A stretch of 64,000 nucleotides of DNA from Paramagnetospirillum magnetotacticum MS-1 (GCF_000829825.1 NZ_JXSL01000034.1:1-64000); one strand, 5' to 3'. Counted from the stretch's first letter, positions 1 through 9,953 are shown. The notes: generated by a model not told the origin, from the sequence alone. Program-made: numbers and translations.

Positions 1-38
1 GGTAATCCCCCCGTTTTTAACGGGGTTGGAACATAGAA
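1..38 (+). repeat. Left terminal inverted repeat of the IS
   Basis: The first 12 bases match the reverse complement of the right end exactly. The next 26 are an imperfect match that ends in the shared ggaacatagaa/ggaacgtagaa block. Two further bases (TG) are expected just outside the window. Confidence 0.8.
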
Positions 39-39
39 C

Positions 40-867
40 TCACGCGGCCAATTTCAGTTTCTGGGCGGGTGTGATGCCGCCGATGGCCATATTGGGTCTG
101 TCGTTGTTGTAGGTCCATAGCCAATCCGTGGCGTGATCTTGCACCTCCTGGATGGTTTCGAAGAGGAACTGGCCCAGCCATTCGTGGCGGACCGTCCGGT
201 TGTAGCGCTCCACATAGGCGTTCTGCTGGGGCTTGCCGGGCTGGATATGCTGGAGAGCAATCCCTCGTTTTTCAGCCCATTTCATCAACGTGCCGCTGAT
301 GTATTCCGGGCCGTTATCGACCCGAATGGCTTTGGGGCTGCCACGCCATTCGATGATCCGGTTCAGCATGCGTACGACCCGTTCGGCGGGTAGCGAGAAA
401 TCCACCTCGATGCCGAGCCCTTCGCGGTTGAAGTCGTCGAGCACGTTGAGCAGCCTGAAGGCCCTCCCGTCCTCCAGCCGGTCAGCCATGAAATCCATGG
501 ACCACACCTGGTTGGGGACATCGGGCACCGTCAGTTCCTCGGGCTTGTCGCGCTTGAGCCGCTTGCGGGGTTTGATGCGCAGGTTCAATTCCAACTCCCG
601 ATAGATCCGGTAGACCCGCTTGTGGTTCCAGCCATGGCCCCGGACGTTGCGCAGGTACAAGAAGCACAGCCCGAAGCCCCACGTCCTGCGGGACGTTGTC
701 AGTCCGACCAACAGATCGGCGATCTCCTCGTTCTCGGGGCGGAGCTTGGGACTGTAGCGATAGCACGTCTCGCTCAGCCCGAAGGTCCGGCATGCCAAAG
801 CAATGCTGATGCCCCGTCGCGCCACCGCTGTCTCGGCCATCTCCCGGCGCTGGGATGGCCGGCTCAT
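40..867 (-). CDS. IS3-family transposase OrfB (DDE integrase)
   Basis: This 275-residue protein is the catalytic half of the IS transposase. The retroviral-integrase-type core has D125 (in SMDFMAD), D184 (in RVDNGPEY) and E220 (in [10 protein letters not shown]). The spacing of 35 residues between the second Asp and the Glu is the DD(35)E hallmark of IS3 elements. The N-terminal 60 residues look like the HTH_21-type segment common to OrfB. The reading frame is intact. It overlaps orfA by four bases (ATGA) directly after a run of seven A (minus strand, 867-873). In this family such a run allows a -1 ribosomal shift that makes the active OrfAB fusion, so independent translation from 867 and fusion are both possible. 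Confidence 0.95.
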   Translation of the reverse strand: MSRPSQRREMAETAVARRGISIALACRTFGLSETCYRYSPKLRPENEEIADLLVGLTTSRRTWGFGLCFLYLRNVRGHGWNHKRVYRIYRELELNLRIKPRKRLKRDKPEELTVPDVPNQVWSMDFMADRLEDGRAFRLLNVLDDFNREGLGIEVDFSLPAERVVRMLNRIIEWRGSPKAIRVDNGPEYISGTLMKWAEKRGIALQHIQPGKPQQNAYVERYNRTVRHEWLGQFLFETIQEVQDHATDWLWTYNNDRPNMAIGGITPAQKLKLAA

Positions 868-1127
868 TTTTTTCCCAGGGCCTCACGCAGCAGCTCGTTT
901 TGCAGGCTGAGCTCGGCGAACATCTTCTTCAGCCGCCGGTTCTCATCCTCAAGGCCCTTCATCTCCGAGATCATGGACGCGTCCATGCCTCCGTACTTGG
1001 CCCGCCATTTGTAAAAGGTCGCGCTGCTCATCTGGTGCTCGCGGCACAGGTTCAGCACCGGAATGCCGTCCTCCGCCTGGCGCAGGATCGCCATGATCTG
1101 GGCATCCGTAAATCGGCTCTTCTTCAT
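864..1127 (-). CDS. IS3-family transposase OrfA (HTH_Tnp_1)
   Basis: This 87-residue DNA-binding half begins [19 protein letters not shown]. Its helix-turn-helix region contains [20 protein letters not shown] (about residues 28-47), followed by a leucine-zipper-like coiled coil ([18 protein letters not shown]) that in IS3 proteins mediates multimerisation. This pattern is typical of the IS407 subgroup. The frame ends at a TGA overlapping the orfB start, immediately after an A7 slippery stretch. Nothing is broken, so the element may still be mobile. Confidence 0.93.
   Translation of the reverse strand: MKKSRFTDAQIMAILRQAEDGIPVLNLCREHQMSSATFYKWRAKYGGMDASMISEMKGLEDENRRLKKMFAELSLQNELLREALGKK
867..873 (-). 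promoter_or_regulatory. Probable programmed -1 frameshift site (A7) between orfA and orfB
   Basis: On the minus strand the sequence reads GGGAAAAAAATGA: seven consecutive A, then the overlapping orfB start and orfA stop. IS3 elements commonly shift at A-rich heptamers here to make OrfAB. The site is seen directly; its activity is inferred. Confidence 0.7.
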
Positions 1128-1159
1128 TCGAATCTCCTCGTTCCGTGAACCGAGAAAAT

Positions 1160-1199
1160 TCTACGTTCCGATCCCTCTATTTCCAGGGGGGATTACCCA
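1160..1199 (-). repeat. Right terminal inverted repeat of the IS
   Basis: This is the imperfect inverted counterpart of the left end and finishes in ...gattaccca. The terminal CA at 1198-1199 agrees with the TG...CA rule of IS3 elements. It lies upstream of orfA on the minus strand. Confidence 0.8.
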
Positions 1200-1265
1200 A
1201 GGGACTGCGCCGCTTATGCGGCGGAAGGCAAGGACGCTCGCGTCCGCCCGCCGCTTGAGGGCGGT

Positions 1266-1291
1266 CCCGATGATCGGTTGCGATCATCGGG
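1266..1291 (-). terminator. Perfect 10-bp inverted repeat, possible terminator of the carAB-greA-DyP operon
   Basis: cccgatgatc, a six-base loop (ggttgc) and gatcatcggg form a perfect hairpin just past the DyP stop codon. No long T tract follows in the minus direction, so intrinsic termination is uncertain. The rest of 1200-1299 holds GC-rich short palindromes and no gene. Confidence 0.45.
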
Positions 1292-1299
1292 ATCTAATA

Positions 1300-2208
1300 T
1301 CAGACGAGGGCGCGCAGCCAATCGGCTGAGGGCGCGAAGAAGGCGGCGCCGGTCACCGGACGGGTGAAGTCCAGCAGCCGGTCGTGGTGCCCATCGCCCG
1401 AAGACAGCACCATGCGTTCCAGCATCTTGCGGAACGGCTCCGGGCTGGCGCAGTAGGCGACGAAATAGAGGCCGTTCTCGGAGGTGGTGCCATAGGGCAT
1501 GGAATGGCGCAGCACTTCCAGTTCGGCGCCGTCCTCCTCGATCACCACGCGGGCGATATGGGCGGATGGCGGCTTCGCCTCCATTTCCTCGTCACTCTCC
1601 TTGGTGCGGCCCACCGCCGCTTCCTGATCGGACAGCGACAGCCCCTCCCAGCGCGGCAGATCGTGCACATAACGCTGAAGCGAGACAAAGCTGCCGCCCG
1701 CATGGGGACCGTCCTTGACCAGGGCCACCTCGGCGCGTTCCTGGCCTTCAGGGTTCTCGGTCCCGTCCACGAAGCCGGTGAGGTCGCGGTTGCCCAGATG
1801 CTTGAAGCCCATCACCTCCTCCACCACCCGCACACGGGGCCCGAACGCCCCCATGACCCGGCACGCCAGCATCAGATTGAGGTCATGACGGGCGGAGTGG
1901 ATGTGGAGGAACAGATCGGCGGGAGTGGCGGGCGCCTTGCGAGTGCCATCGGACAGAGGCGCGAAGGGGATCAGCCCATCGGGGCATTCCCGGCCGGTCA
2001 ACCGGGTCCAGCAGGCGGCCCCGATAGCCGCCGAACTGACCAGGGAGGGCTCGCCCGTTTGCGCGGCCAGGGCTTCGGTCATATGGGGCAGCGCCGCCAG
2101 CACACGGCGCACCGGGGTGGTATCGCCATCGGCCAGGAACAGGGTCAGGAACAGGCCAAAGGCGCCACCTTCCGCGCAGATGGCCGATTGGGGCTGGGGC
2201 ATGGTCAT
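1300..2208 (-). CDS. DyP-type (YfeX-like) heme peroxidase
   Basis: This 302-residue protein of the dye-decolourising peroxidase superfamily should reduce H2O2 using porphyrin or aromatic donors. It has the family signature GFVDGTENP at 145-153, whose D148 is the catalytic acid, the expected proximal heme ligand H217 (in PPSAHIARV) and the distal arginine R234 (in LRHSMPYG). The size and the downstream SMPYGTTSENGLYF block fit class B DyP/YfeX. No signal peptide or Tat motif is visible, so it is probably cytoplasmic unless loaded into an encapsulin; no encapsulin gene is in view. It follows greA by seven bases and is likely co-transcribed. The start could be Met1 or Met3 (2202). Confidence 0.9.
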   Translation of the reverse strand: MTMPQPQSAICAEGGAFGLFLTLFLADGDTTPVRRVLAALPHMTEALAAQTGEPSLVSSAAIGAACWTRLTGRECPDGLIPFAPLSDGTRKAPATPADLFLHIHSARHDLNLMLACRVMGAFGPRVRVVEEVMGFKHLGNRDLTGFVDGTENPEGQERAEVALVKDGPHAGGSFVSLQRYVHDLPRWEGLSLSDQEAAVGRTKESDEEMEAKPPSAHIARVVIEEDGAELEVLRHSMPYGTTSENGLYFVAYCASPEPFRKMLERMVLSSGDGHHDRLLDFTRPVTGAAFFAPSADWLRALV

Positions 2209-2215
2209 GGCGGTC

Positions 2216-2689
2216 TCAGCCGAATTTGACGTCGACGATCTCGTAGGACTTGGAACCGCCGGGCGCCGTCACCTCGACGGTATCGCCCAGATGCTTGCCG
2301 ATCAGGGCGCGGGCCAGGGGCGAATGCACCGACATGCGGCCCGACTTGATGTCGGCCTCGTGGGCGCCGACGATGGTGTAGACCACCTCGTCATCGGTGT
2401 CCTCGTCGGCCAGCGTCACGGTGGCGCCAAAGCGCACCTGATCGCCCGACAGGCTGGCGATATCGATAACATGGGCGCGCGAGATGATGTCTTCCAACTC
2501 GGAAACCCGGCCCTCGATGAAGCTCTGACGCTCGCGCGCCGCATGGTATTCGGCGTTCTCGGACAGGTCGCCATGTTCGCGCGCCTCGGCGATGGCACGG
2601 ATCACCGCCTGGCGTTCGACATATTTGAGGGTCCTAAGCTCTTCCTCCAACTGGGCCAAGCCAGCCGGAGTCATCGGGATTTTTTCCAT
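2216..2689 (-). CDS. greA: Transcription elongation factor GreA
   Basis: The 157 residues match the normal GreA length. An N-terminal antiparallel coiled coil (about 8-75) carries the acidic tip ([14 protein letters not shown]) that enters the RNA polymerase secondary channel and stimulates cleavage of backtracked RNA. The C-terminal FKBP-like domain ends with a typical [18 protein letters not shown]. An AGGGG ribosome-binding site precedes the ATG. It lies 17 bases after carB; the carB-greA pairing is common in alphaproteobacteria, so it probably shares the carA promoter. Confidence 0.97.
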   Translation of the reverse strand: MEKIPMTPAGLAQLEEELRTLKYVERQAVIRAIAEAREHGDLSENAEYHAARERQSFIEGRVSELEDIISRAHVIDIASLSGDQVRFGATVTLADEDTDDEVVYTIVGAHEADIKSGRMSVHSPLARALIGKHLGDTVEVTAPGGSKSYEIVDVKFG

Positions 2690-2706
2690 CGAACGCCCCT
2701 ACGCCC

Positions 2707-5700
2707 CTAAAACGAACCCTTAAAGTACGATTGCAGCGGCGCTACATCAAGCGTGCCGCAACGCATGGCCTCGATGGCCTCCACCGCGGCGCGCGCCCCG
2801 GCCACCGTGGTGTAGTGGGGAATGTTGTTGGTCAGCGCCGTACGGCGGATGGAGAAGCTGTCTTTCACCGCCTGGCTGCCCTCGGTGGTGTTGACCACCA
2901 GCTGCACCTGACCGTTCATCATGGCATCGACGCAATGCGGCCGGCCTTCCAGCACCTTGTTGACGATGGTGACGCCGGTGACACCGCGATCCTTCAGATA
3001 GAAGGCGGTTCCGTCGGTGGCCATCACCTTGAAGCCCATCTCCAGCAGGCGCCGGGCGATCTCGACCATGGCGGGCTTGTCGCCGTCACGCACCGAGATG
3101 AAGGCCCCGCCTTCGGTGGGAAGATTGGTGCCAGCGCCCAGCTGGCTCTTGGCGAAGGCCCGCGCAAAGTCGGAATCGATGCCCATCACCTCGCCGGTGG
3201 ACTTCATTTCCGGCCCCAGCAGGATGTCGACGCCGGGGAAGCGGGCGAAGGGGAACACCGCCTCCTTGACCGCCACATGCTTCAGTTCGGGACGGGTGGA
3301 CAGGCCGAACGAGGCCAGGGTCTCGCCCGCCATGACGCGCGCCGCGATCTTGGCGATGGGCACGCCGGTGGCCTTGGCCACGAAGGGCACGGTGCGCGAG
3401 GCGCGCGGATTGACTTCCAGGATGTAGATGTCGCCGTCCTTGATGGCGTACTGGCAGTTCATCAGGCCGACCACGTTCAGGGCCTTGGCCATGGCCGCCG
3501 TCTGGCGCTCCAGCTCGGCGATGGTGGCCTTGTCCAACGAGTAGGGCGGCAGCGAACAGGCGGAATCGCCCGAATGGATGCCCGCCTCCTCGATGTGCTG
3601 CATGATGCCAGCCACATAGACCTGATTGCCGTCGCAGAGCGCGTCCACGTCCACCTCGATGGCGTCCTTGAGATAGAAGTCGATCAGCACGGGATCATCG
3701 CCCGAGACCTTGACCGCCTCGACCATGTAGCGCTCCAGCGCTTCGTGGTCATAGACGATCTGCATGGCGCGGCCACCCAGCACGAAGCTGGGACGGATCA
3801 CCACGGGATAGCCGATCTTCTCGGCCACCTTGATGGCTTCTTCCAAGGAGCGCGCCGTGCCGTTGGCGGGCTGCTTCAGACCCAATTCGTGGAGCATCTT
3901 CTGGAAGCGCTCGCGGTCCTCGGCCAGATCGATGGAATCGGGACTGGTGCCCAGGATCGGGATACCGGCGTTTTCGAGGGCATGGGCCAGCTTCAGGGGC
4001 GTCTGCCCGCCGAACTGGACAATACAGCCCAAGACCTTGCCGTTGGACTGCTCGCGGCGCACCAGATCGATCACCGTCTCGGCGGTCAGCGGCTCGAAAT
4101 AGAGGCGGTCCGAGGTGTCGTAATCGGTGGACACCGTTTCCGGGTTGCAGTTGACCATGATGGTCTCCTTGCCCGCCTCGTCGAGGGCGTAGGCGGCATG
4201 GACACAGCAATAGTCGAACTCGATACCCTGGCCGATGCGGTTGGGTCCACCGCCCAGGATGATCACTTTCTCCCGGTCGGAAGGGTCGGACTCGCATTCA
4301 GCCGCGTTGACGCCGTCGCCCTCGTAGCAGGAATACATATAGGCGGTGGACGACGGGAATTCGGCGGCGCAGGTGTCGATGCGCTTGAACACCGGCTTGA
4401 CGTTCAGCACTTCGCGGCGGAAGGCGGTTTCCACCAGGGACTTGCCCGACAGCTTGGACAGGCGCTGATCGGAGAATCCCATCTTCTTCAGGCGCAACAG
4501 GCCGGGCGCGTCGATGGGCAGTCCCTTGGCCTTCACCTCGGCCTCGGCATCGACGATGCCCTTCAACTGGGCCAGGAACCACTTGTCATAGAAACAGGCG
4601 GCGTGAACCTCGTCGATGGACAGCCCCAGACGGAAGGCCTGGGCGATGACCAGCAGGCGGTCATGGCGCGGCTGGGCCAGGGCGGACTTCACCGCATCCT
4701 TCATGTCGCCCGCACCGGCGCCGGGGATCTCCACCTCGTCCAGGCCGGTCAGGCCGGTCTCCATGGAGCGAAGGCCCTTCTGCAGGCTCTCCTGGAAGGT
4801 GCGGCCAATGGCCATGGCCTCGCCCACCGACTTCATGGAAGTGGTGAGATTGGTGTCGGCGCCGGGGAACTTCTCGAAGGTGAAGCGCGGAATCTTGGTG
4901 ACCACGTAATCGATGGTCGGCTCGAACGAAGCGGGCGTGCAGCCGGTGATGTCGTTGGTCAGCTCGTCGAGCGTATAGCCCACGGCCAGCTTGGCCGCCA
5001 CCTTGGCGATGGGAAAGCCCGTGGCCTTGGACGCCAGGGCCGACGAACGCGACACGCGCGGATTCATCTCGATGACGGTCATGCGGCCGTCCTTGGGGTT
5101 GACCGCGAACTGCACGTTGGATCCGCCGGTATCCACCCCGATCTCGCGCAGCACCGCCAGGGAGGCGTTGCGCATGATCTGGTATTCCTTGTCGGTGAGC
5201 GTCAGAGCAGGCGCCACGGTGATGGAATCACCGGTATGCACGCCCATGGGATCGACGTTCTCGATGGAGCAGATGATGATGCAGTTGTCCTTCTTATCGC
5301 GGACAACCTCCATCTCGTATTCCTTCCAGCCCAGCACAGATTCCTCGACCAGGACCTCGTGCACGGGGCTGGCGGCCAGACCGCCCGAGACGATGTGCTC
5401 GTACTCGGCCACGTTATAGGCGATGCCGCCGCCAGTGCCCGCCAGGGTGAAGCTGGGACGGATGATGGCGGGCAGACCGACGAAGTCCAGGGCGTCCCGC
5501 GCTTCCTGCAAGGTCTTGACCATGCGCGACTTCGGGGACTCCAGGCCGATCTTGTCCATGGCGTCGCGGAACAGCAGGCGATCCTCGGCCTTGGCGATCA
5601 CGTCGCGCTTGGCGGCGATCATCTCGACGCCGAACTTCTCGAGGATGCCCATATCCGCCAGCTTCATGGCGGTGTTCAGCGCCGTCTGGCCGCCCATGGT

Positions 5701-5964
5701 GGGCAGCAGGGCGTCGGGCCGCTCTTTTTCGATGATCTTGGCGACGATCTCAGGCGTGATGGGCTCGATATAGGTGGCGTCGGCCAGACCGGGATCGGTC
5801 ATGATGGTCGCCGGATTGGAGTTGACCAGAATGACCCGGTAGCCCTCGTCTTTCAGCGCCTTGCACGCCTGCACGCCGGAATAATCGAACTCGCAGGCCT
5901 GTCCGATAACGATCGGACCGGCGCCGATGATGAGGATGGACTTGATGTCTGTACGTTTGGGCAT
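2707..5964 (-). CDS. carB: Carbamoyl-phosphate synthase large subunit
   Basis: CarB (1085 residues, full length) makes carbamoyl phosphate from bicarbonate, ammonia (channelled from CarA) and two ATP, feeding pyrimidine and arginine synthesis. It shows the internal duplication expected: the first biotin-carboxylase-like half begins near [14 protein letters not shown] and has an ATP-grasp domain at roughly 128-335. An oligomerisation region follows around 420-550. The second half begins near [14 protein letters not shown] and has an ATP-grasp at roughly 680-880. The C-terminal MGS-like allosteric domain occupies about 950-1085. It lies 57 bases downstream of carA on the same strand. No lesions are seen. 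Confidence 0.98.
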   Translation of the reverse strand: MPKRTDIKSILIIGAGPIVIGQACEFDYSGVQACKALKDEGYRVILVNSNPATIMTDPGLADATYIEPITPEIVAKIIEKERPDALLPTMGGQTALNTAMKLADMGILEKFGVEMIAAKRDVIAKAEDRLLFRDAMDKIGLESPKSRMVKTLQEARDALDFVGLPAIIRPSFTLAGTGGGIAYNVAEYEHIVSGGLAASPVHEVLVEESVLGWKEYEMEVVRDKKDNCIIICSIENVDPMGVHTGDSITVAPALTLTDKEYQIMRNASLAVLREIGVDTGGSNVQFAVNPKDGRMTVIEMNPRVSRSSALASKATGFPIAKVAAKLAVGYTLDELTNDITGCTPASFEPTIDYVVTKIPRFTFEKFPGADTNLTTSMKSVGEAMAIGRTFQESLQKGLRSMETGLTGLDEVEIPGAGAGDMKDAVKSALAQPRHDRLLVIAQAFRLGLSIDEVHAACFYDKWFLAQLKGIVDAEAEVKAKGLPIDAPGLLRLKKMGFSDQRLSKLSGKSLVETAFRREVLNVKPVFKRIDTCAAEFPSSTAYMYSCYEGDGVNAAECESDPSDREKVIILGGGPNRIGQGIEFDYCCVHAAYALDEAGKETIMVNCNPETVSTDYDTSDRLYFEPLTAETVIDLVRREQSNGKVLGCIVQFGGQTPLKLAHALENAGIPILGTSPDSIDLAEDRERFQKMLHELGLKQPANGTARSLEEAIKVAEKIGYPVVIRPSFVLGGRAMQIVYDHEALERYMVEAVKVSGDDPVLIDFYLKDAIEVDVDALCDGNQVYVAGIMQHIEEAGIHSGDSACSLPPYSLDKATIAELERQTAAMAKALNVVGLMNCQYAIKDGDIYILEVNPRASRTVPFVAKATGVPIAKIAARVMAGETLASFGLSTRPELKHVAVKEAVFPFARFPGVDILLGPEMKSTGEVMGIDSDFARAFAKSQLGAGTNLPTEGGAFISVRDGDKPAMVEIARRLLEMGFKVMATDGTAFYLKDRGVTGVTIVNKVLEGRPHCVDAMMNGQVQLVVNTTEGSQAVKDSFSIRRTALTNNIPHYTTVAGARAAVEAIEAMRCGTLDVAPLQSYFKGSF

Positions 5965-6021
5965 GGCGGCGTTTCTTTTCTAAAATAATCTCGGTGCGGG
6001 ACCTTGAGAAAAACGGGGCTG

Positions 6022-7227
6022 TTAGCCCCGCTTCTCCATCAAGCCCACGAAGCGCTCGAACAGGTAATGGGCGTCCTGGGGGCCGGGGCTGGCCTCAGGG
6101 TGGTATTGGACGGAGAAGACCGGCTTACCCTCCAGCGCGATGCCTTCCACCGAGCCGTCGAACAGCGAGCGGTGGGTGACCTTGACGCCAGCCGGAAGGC
6201 TCTTCTCGTCCACCACGAAGCCGTGATTCTGGCTGGTGATCTCCACCTTGCCGGTTTCCAGGTCCTTGACCGGGTGGTTGGCGCCGCGGTGGCCGGTGTC
6301 CATCTTGAAGGTCTTGGCGCCCAGGGCCAGGCCCAGCATCTGATGGCCGAGACAGATGCCGAACAGCGGCTTGCCCGACTTGATGACGCCCTGGATCATG
6401 GGAACGGCGTATTTGCCAGTGGCCGCCGGATCGCCGGGGCCGTTGGACAGGAACACGCCATCGGGGTTGAGTGCCAGCACCTGCTCGGCAGTGGCTTCGG
6501 CAGGCAGCACGGTGACCTTGCAGCCGGTCTCGGCCAGACAGCGCAGGATATTGCGCTTGGCGCCGAAGTCGATGGCGACGACGTGAAAGCGGGGCTTGTC
6601 CTGACGACCATAGCCGCCGCGCAAGCGCCACTCGGTCTCGTCCCAGGAATAGGACTGGGCACAGGTGACGTCCAGCGCCAGATCCATGCCTTCCAGGCCC
6701 GGCCAGCCCGCGGCCTTGGCCCACAGGCCGGGCAGATCGAATTCGCCGTCGGGGGCATTGACGATGACGCCGTTGGGCGCGCCCTTCGTGCGGATGCGCC
6801 GGGTGAGCGCGCGGGTGTCGATGCCGCACAGGCCCACGATGTTGTTGGACTTCAGCCAGGAATCCAGATGCTTGGCCGAGCGCCAGTTGGCGGGGTCGGT
6901 GATGTCGGCCCGCAAGATCAGGCCGCGCGCGGCCGCAGTGGTGGTCTCCAGATCCTCGGTATTGGTGCCCACATTGCCCACATGGGGGAAGGTGAAGGTG
7001 ATGACCTGACCGGCGAAGGACGGATCGGTGAGCGTCTCCTGATATCCGGTCATGCCGGTGGTGAACACCACTTCGCCCACATTGGAGCCCGCAGCCCCGA
7101 TCCCCTTGCCCCACAGCACGGTGCCGTCGGCCAGGACCAGAGCCCCGGTCGCGCCCGGGGGGCGCGGCGCGTCAAAGGTCGGCACCTGGCTGCTGGGCTT
7201 CGGTGCGGTCCCGTTTTGGTTCGGCAT
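6022..7227 (-). CDS. carA: Carbamoyl-phosphate synthase small (glutaminase) subunit
   Basis: CarA (401 residues) hydrolyses glutamine and passes ammonia to CarB. The N-terminal CPSase small-chain domain spans about 28-170. The class I glutamine amidotransferase domain at about 212-395 has the nucleophile C292 (in GICLGHQM) and the partners H376 and E378 (in YHPEAS). Residues 1-25 are a low-complexity extension rich in Pro, so an in-frame later start cannot be ruled out. The gene is preceded by a leader of about 180 bases and a good sigma70 promoter at 7416-7444, and it heads the carA-carB-greA-DyP group. Confidence 0.97.
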   Translation of the reverse strand: MPNQNGTAPKPSSQVPTFDAPRPPGATGALVLADGTVLWGKGIGAAGSNVGEVVFTTGMTGYQETLTDPSFAGQVITFTFPHVGNVGTNTEDLETTTAAARGLILRADITDPANWRSAKHLDSWLKSNNIVGLCGIDTRALTRRIRTKGAPNGVIVNAPDGEFDLPGLWAKAAGWPGLEGMDLALDVTCAQSYSWDETEWRLRGGYGRQDKPRFHVVAIDFGAKRNILRCLAETGCKVTVLPAEATAEQVLALNPDGVFLSNGPGDPAATGKYAVPMIQGVIKSGKPLFGICLGHQMLGLALGAKTFKMDTGHRGANHPVKDLETGKVEITSQNHGFVVDEKSLPAGVKVTHRSLFDGSVEGIALEGKPVFSVQYHPEASPGPQDAHYLFERFVGLMEKRG

Positions 7228-7561
7228 GGTGGTCCTTTGTCGCGTTCGCGGGCCGGAAAAGCTCCGGCCGCAGGTACAGTATCACAGAGTGCCTTAAAGG
7301 CTTCCCCCGCCGAACTTGGGCCGCAAAAGGCCGCCGGAGCATCTCGCGAAAAGGCAAGACCTTCGGGGCTGCGGGGCCGTATCGTGACCCAGTCGGCATC
7401 AGGTAAATTCCGCGCCTTATAATGACGGGCGCGGGCGGAGTCAAGCCTTGCGACATGGCTAAAAAAACCCTTCTTTTTCAAAGGCCTGACTTTCCATGGA
7501 TAGGCTTCCTTTCCGTGTGGATTTGGAGTAGCCTGTGCGCTTTCCCAAACGAGGGGTTGCC
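7228..7561. other. Divergent intergenic region between carA and the yqeY-like gene
   Basis: This spacer holds the carA promoter (7416-7444) and the carA leader. The leader contains a hairpin near the carA start (on the minus strand GGCCGGA, five bases, TCCGGCC) that could affect translation. I see no convincing pyrimidine- or arginine-linked leader peptide. Toward the right, an in-frame GTG at 7535 is a possible but less likely start of the plus-strand gene. Confidence 0.6.
7416..7444 (-). promoter_or_regulatory. Sigma70-type promoter of carA
   Basis: Read on the minus strand, TTGACT (7439-7444), a 17-base spacer and TATAAG (7416-7421) match the vegetative consensus closely. It directs transcription toward carA, leaving a leader of about 180 nt. 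This is the best promoter match I found in the carA upstream region. Confidence 0.75.
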
Positions 7562-8020
7562 ATGCTGCGCCAGCAGTTGAACGACGCGCTCAAGGCCGCG
7601 ATGCTGGGCAAGGATGCCCGCACGGTTTCCACGGTCCGCCTGATCCTGGCGGCGCTGAAGGATCGCGACATCGCGGCCCGGCCCAAGGGACTGGCCGATG
7701 GCATCGGCGACGACGAGATCCGCCAGATGCTGCAATCCATGATCAAGCAGCGCCGCGAAAGCATCGCGCTCTATGAGCAAGGCAACCGCCCGGAACTGGC
7801 CAAGCAGGAAGCCGACGAAATCACCGTCATCGAAAAATTCCTTCCGCGTCAGATGGGCGAGGCGGAGATCACCGATGCGGTCAAGGCCGCCATCGCGGCC
7901 TGCGGCGCCACCGGCATCAAGGACATGGGCAAGGTGATGGCGGCATTGAAGGCCAGCCATGCCGGAACCATGGACTTTTCCAAGGCTGGCGCGGTGGTGA
8001 AGAAGGAATTGGGGGGCTGA
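7562..8020 (+). CDS. GatB/YqeY domain protein
   Basis: This 152-residue protein of the YqeY family, starting MLRQQLNDALKAAMLGKDAR, is related to the tail domain of the GatB amidotransferase subunit. That domain binds tRNA in GatB; the role of stand-alone YqeY proteins is not settled. The conserved EADEITVIEKFLPRQM and IKDMGKVMAALK segments are present. I chose the ATG at 7562 because a GAGGGG ribosome-binding site sits five bases upstream; the frame stays open to a GTG at 7535. It lies 70 bases upstream of dnaG, as in many alphaproteobacteria. Confidence 0.9.
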   Translation: MLRQQLNDALKAAMLGKDARTVSTVRLILAALKDRDIAARPKGLADGIGDDEIRQMLQSMIKQRRESIALYEQGNRPELAKQEADEITVIEKFLPRQMGEAEITDAVKAAIAACGATGIKDMGKVMAALKASHAGTMDFSKAGAVVKKELGG

Positions 8021-8090
8021 CCCTCCCCGGTTCGGCCCCCATATGGTCGGGACGAGCACGCGCCTTATAGACCTGGGACTTTAAGCCTCC

Positions 8091-9953
8091 ATGGCCTTCC
8101 CTCCCCAATTCCTCGACGAACTGCGCGCCCGCATTCCGGTCACCTCGGTGGTGGGGCGACGGGTGAAGCTGGTCCGCAAGGGGCGCGAACATCAGGGTCT
8201 GTGCCCCTTCCACAACGAGAAGACGCCATCGTTCACCGTCAACGAGGATAAGGGCTTTTTCCACTGCTTCGGCTGCGGCGCCCATGGCGACGCCATCGGC
8301 TTCGAGATGCGGGCCGGTCACCTGTCGTTTACCGAGGCGGTGGAGAAGCTGGCCGCCGAAGCGGGGATCGAGGTTCCCAAGGCCAGCCCGGAGGAGCGGG
8401 TGCGCGAACAGCGCCGCGCCTCGCTGCACGACGCGCTGGAGGCGGCTTGCGGCTTCTTCGAAAAGCATCTCAAGGGCCCTGCGGGGCGCGAGGGCTTTGC
8501 CTATCTCAAGAACCGGGGCTTGTCGGACGAGACCATCGCCCGCTTCCGCCTCGGCTTCGCCCCCGATTCGCGCGAGGCCCTGAAATCGGCGCTGATGAGC
8601 AAGGAATGCCCGGAAAGCCTGCTGATCGAGGCGGGCTTGCTGAAAAAGCCCGAGAGCGGCGCCTCCTTCGACTATTTCCGTGGGCGGGTGATGTTTCCCA
8701 TCACCGACCGGCGCGGCCGGGTGATCGGCTTCGGCGCCCGCACGCTGGGCGACGGCCAGCCCAAATACCTCAACTCCCCCGACACACCACTGTTCCACAA
8801 GGGCCAAACCCTCTACGGCCTGGCCCATGCCCGCGAAATGGCGCGCGAGCTGAACCGGGTGGTGGTGGTCGAGGGCTATATGGATGTCATCGCCATGCAT
8901 CAGGCGGGCTTCGCCTATGCGGTGGCGCCGCTGGGCACGGCGGTAACCGAGGCCCAGATCGAGGAATTGTGGCGCTTGGCGCCCGAACCCATTCTCTGCC
9001 TGGACGGCGATGCGGCGGGCCAGCGCGCCATGGCCCGCGCCCTGGAGCGGGCCTTTCCCATCCTCAAGCCCGGCCTGTCCCTGCGCTTTGCCGCCCTGCC
9101 TTCCCCTGAGGACCCGGATTCGCTGATCAAGGCCCGAGGGCCCGCCGCCATGGCCACCGTGCTGGACTCCGCTCAAGCAATGGTGGAGGTCGCCTGGCGC
9201 CTTGCCCTGGAGAACCGGCCGCTGGACACGCCAGAAGCCCGCGCCCTGCTGGACAAGGACCTCGCCGAGAAGGCGTTTTCCATCGCCGACGAGGCGGTGC
9301 GCTTTCAATACCTCGCCACCTTCCGTCAAAAGGCCAAGGACCATTTTCGCCCGAAATGGGAGCCGCGCAAATCCGGGTCCGGCTTCGGCAAGCCCTCCGG
9401 CCGCTTCGGCGGTCCGCCCCAGGCGCCGCTCAAGGGTCCCGACGGATTGCTGCCCGGCGCGGGACGCCCCCGCCCGCCGCAGCCCAATTCCGGCGCCCAG
9501 GAATGGATGATGCTGGCCCTGGTTCTCGACCATCCCCGCCTGATGGATTCCATCGGCGAAAGGCTGGGAGAGACCACTTTTACGGACAAGACCCTTGACA
9601 ATCTTCGGCGCGGGATTCTAAAGCACCTTGGGGCTGCCCGCGACCTTGACGCGGACGGTCTCGCGACCCATTTGAGAACGGACGGATATTCCGAGATCCT
9701 GGACCATTTTCTCGACACCAACGAAAGGCGGCTGCGCGCTCTGCGCGGCGACCTTTCAACCGAGGAAGCCAGGACCCACTGGGAACACGTCTATAATCTT
9801 TACACCAGGAAGGACCTGCTGGCTGACGTGAGCGAAGCCAACGCCGAACTCGCCCAAGGCCCCACCGCCGCGTCGTGGAGCCGTTTCGAGGCAGTCAAGA
9901 AGCAGCAGCAGACCGCCAGCGCCCTGGATGACGAAGCGTCCGGGAACGGCTGA
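8091..9953 (+). CDS. dnaG: DNA primase
   Basis: DnaG (620 residues) makes RNA primers at the replication fork. The N-terminal CHC2 zinc ribbon has C38, H41, C59 and C62. The catalytic TOPRIM domain has E261 (in VVEGYMDV) and D305/D307 (in CLDGDAAG). A Pro/Gly-rich linker (about 418-465) separates the core from the C-terminal helicase-binding domain, which normally contacts DnaB. Length and order are normal for alphaproteobacteria. rpoD follows within about 80 bases, so the two form the common dnaG-rpoD macromolecular-synthesis pair. Confidence 0.97.
   Translation: MAFPPQFLDELRARIPVTSVVGRRVKLVRKGREHQGLCPFHNEKTPSFTVNEDKGFFHCFGCGAHGDAIGFEMRAGHLSFTEAVEKLAAEAGIEVPKASPEERVREQRRASLHDALEAACGFFEKHLKGPAGREGFAYLKNRGLSDETIARFRLGFAPDSREALKSALMSKECPESLLIEAGLLKKPESGASFDYFRGRVMFPITDRRGRVIGFGARTLGDGQPKYLNSPDTPLFHKGQTLYGLAHAREMARELNRVVVVEGYMDVIAMHQAGFAYAVAPLGTAVTEAQIEELWRLAPEPILCLDGDAAGQRAMARALERAFPILKPGLSLRFAALPSPEDPDSLIKARGPAAMATVLDSAQAMVEVAWRLALENRPLDTPEARALLDKDLAEKAFSIADEAVRFQYLATFRQKAKDHFRPKWEPRKSGSGFGKPSGRFGGPPQAPLKGPDGLLPGAGRPRPPQPNSGAQEWMMLALVLDHPRLMDSIGERLGETTFTDKTLDNLRRGILKHLGAARDLDADGLATHLRTDGYSEILDHFLDTNERRLRALRGDLSTEEARTHWEHVYNLYTRKDLLADVSEANAELAQGPTAASWSRFEAVKKQQQTASALDDEASGNG

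Larger units (their letters stand above)
1..1199 (-). mobile_element. IS3-family (IS407-like) insertion sequence, left tip cut by the window edge
   Basis: Two overlapping transposase frames lie between imperfect terminal inverted repeats. The left end starts ggtaatcccccc; the right end read in reverse is tgggtaatcccccc, and both go on to a shared ggaac(a/g)tagaa block about 37 bases in. IS3-family ends normally finish in TG...CA, which puts the right tip at 1199 and implies that two bases of the left tip lie outside the window. Transposition genes run on the minus strand. The target duplication cannot be checked because the left flank is absent. Subgroup assignment rests on the OrfA sequence style and is an inference. 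Confidence 0.9.

Noticed and set aside
2731-5988. A 1085-codon plus-strand frame opposite carB
   Set aside because: It is the antisense shadow of the high-GC carB gene; His/Gly/Asp-rich composition and no homology pattern.
7917-9533. A 538-codon minus-strand frame opposite dnaG
   Set aside because: It is antisense to a well-supported dnaG and shows no domain.
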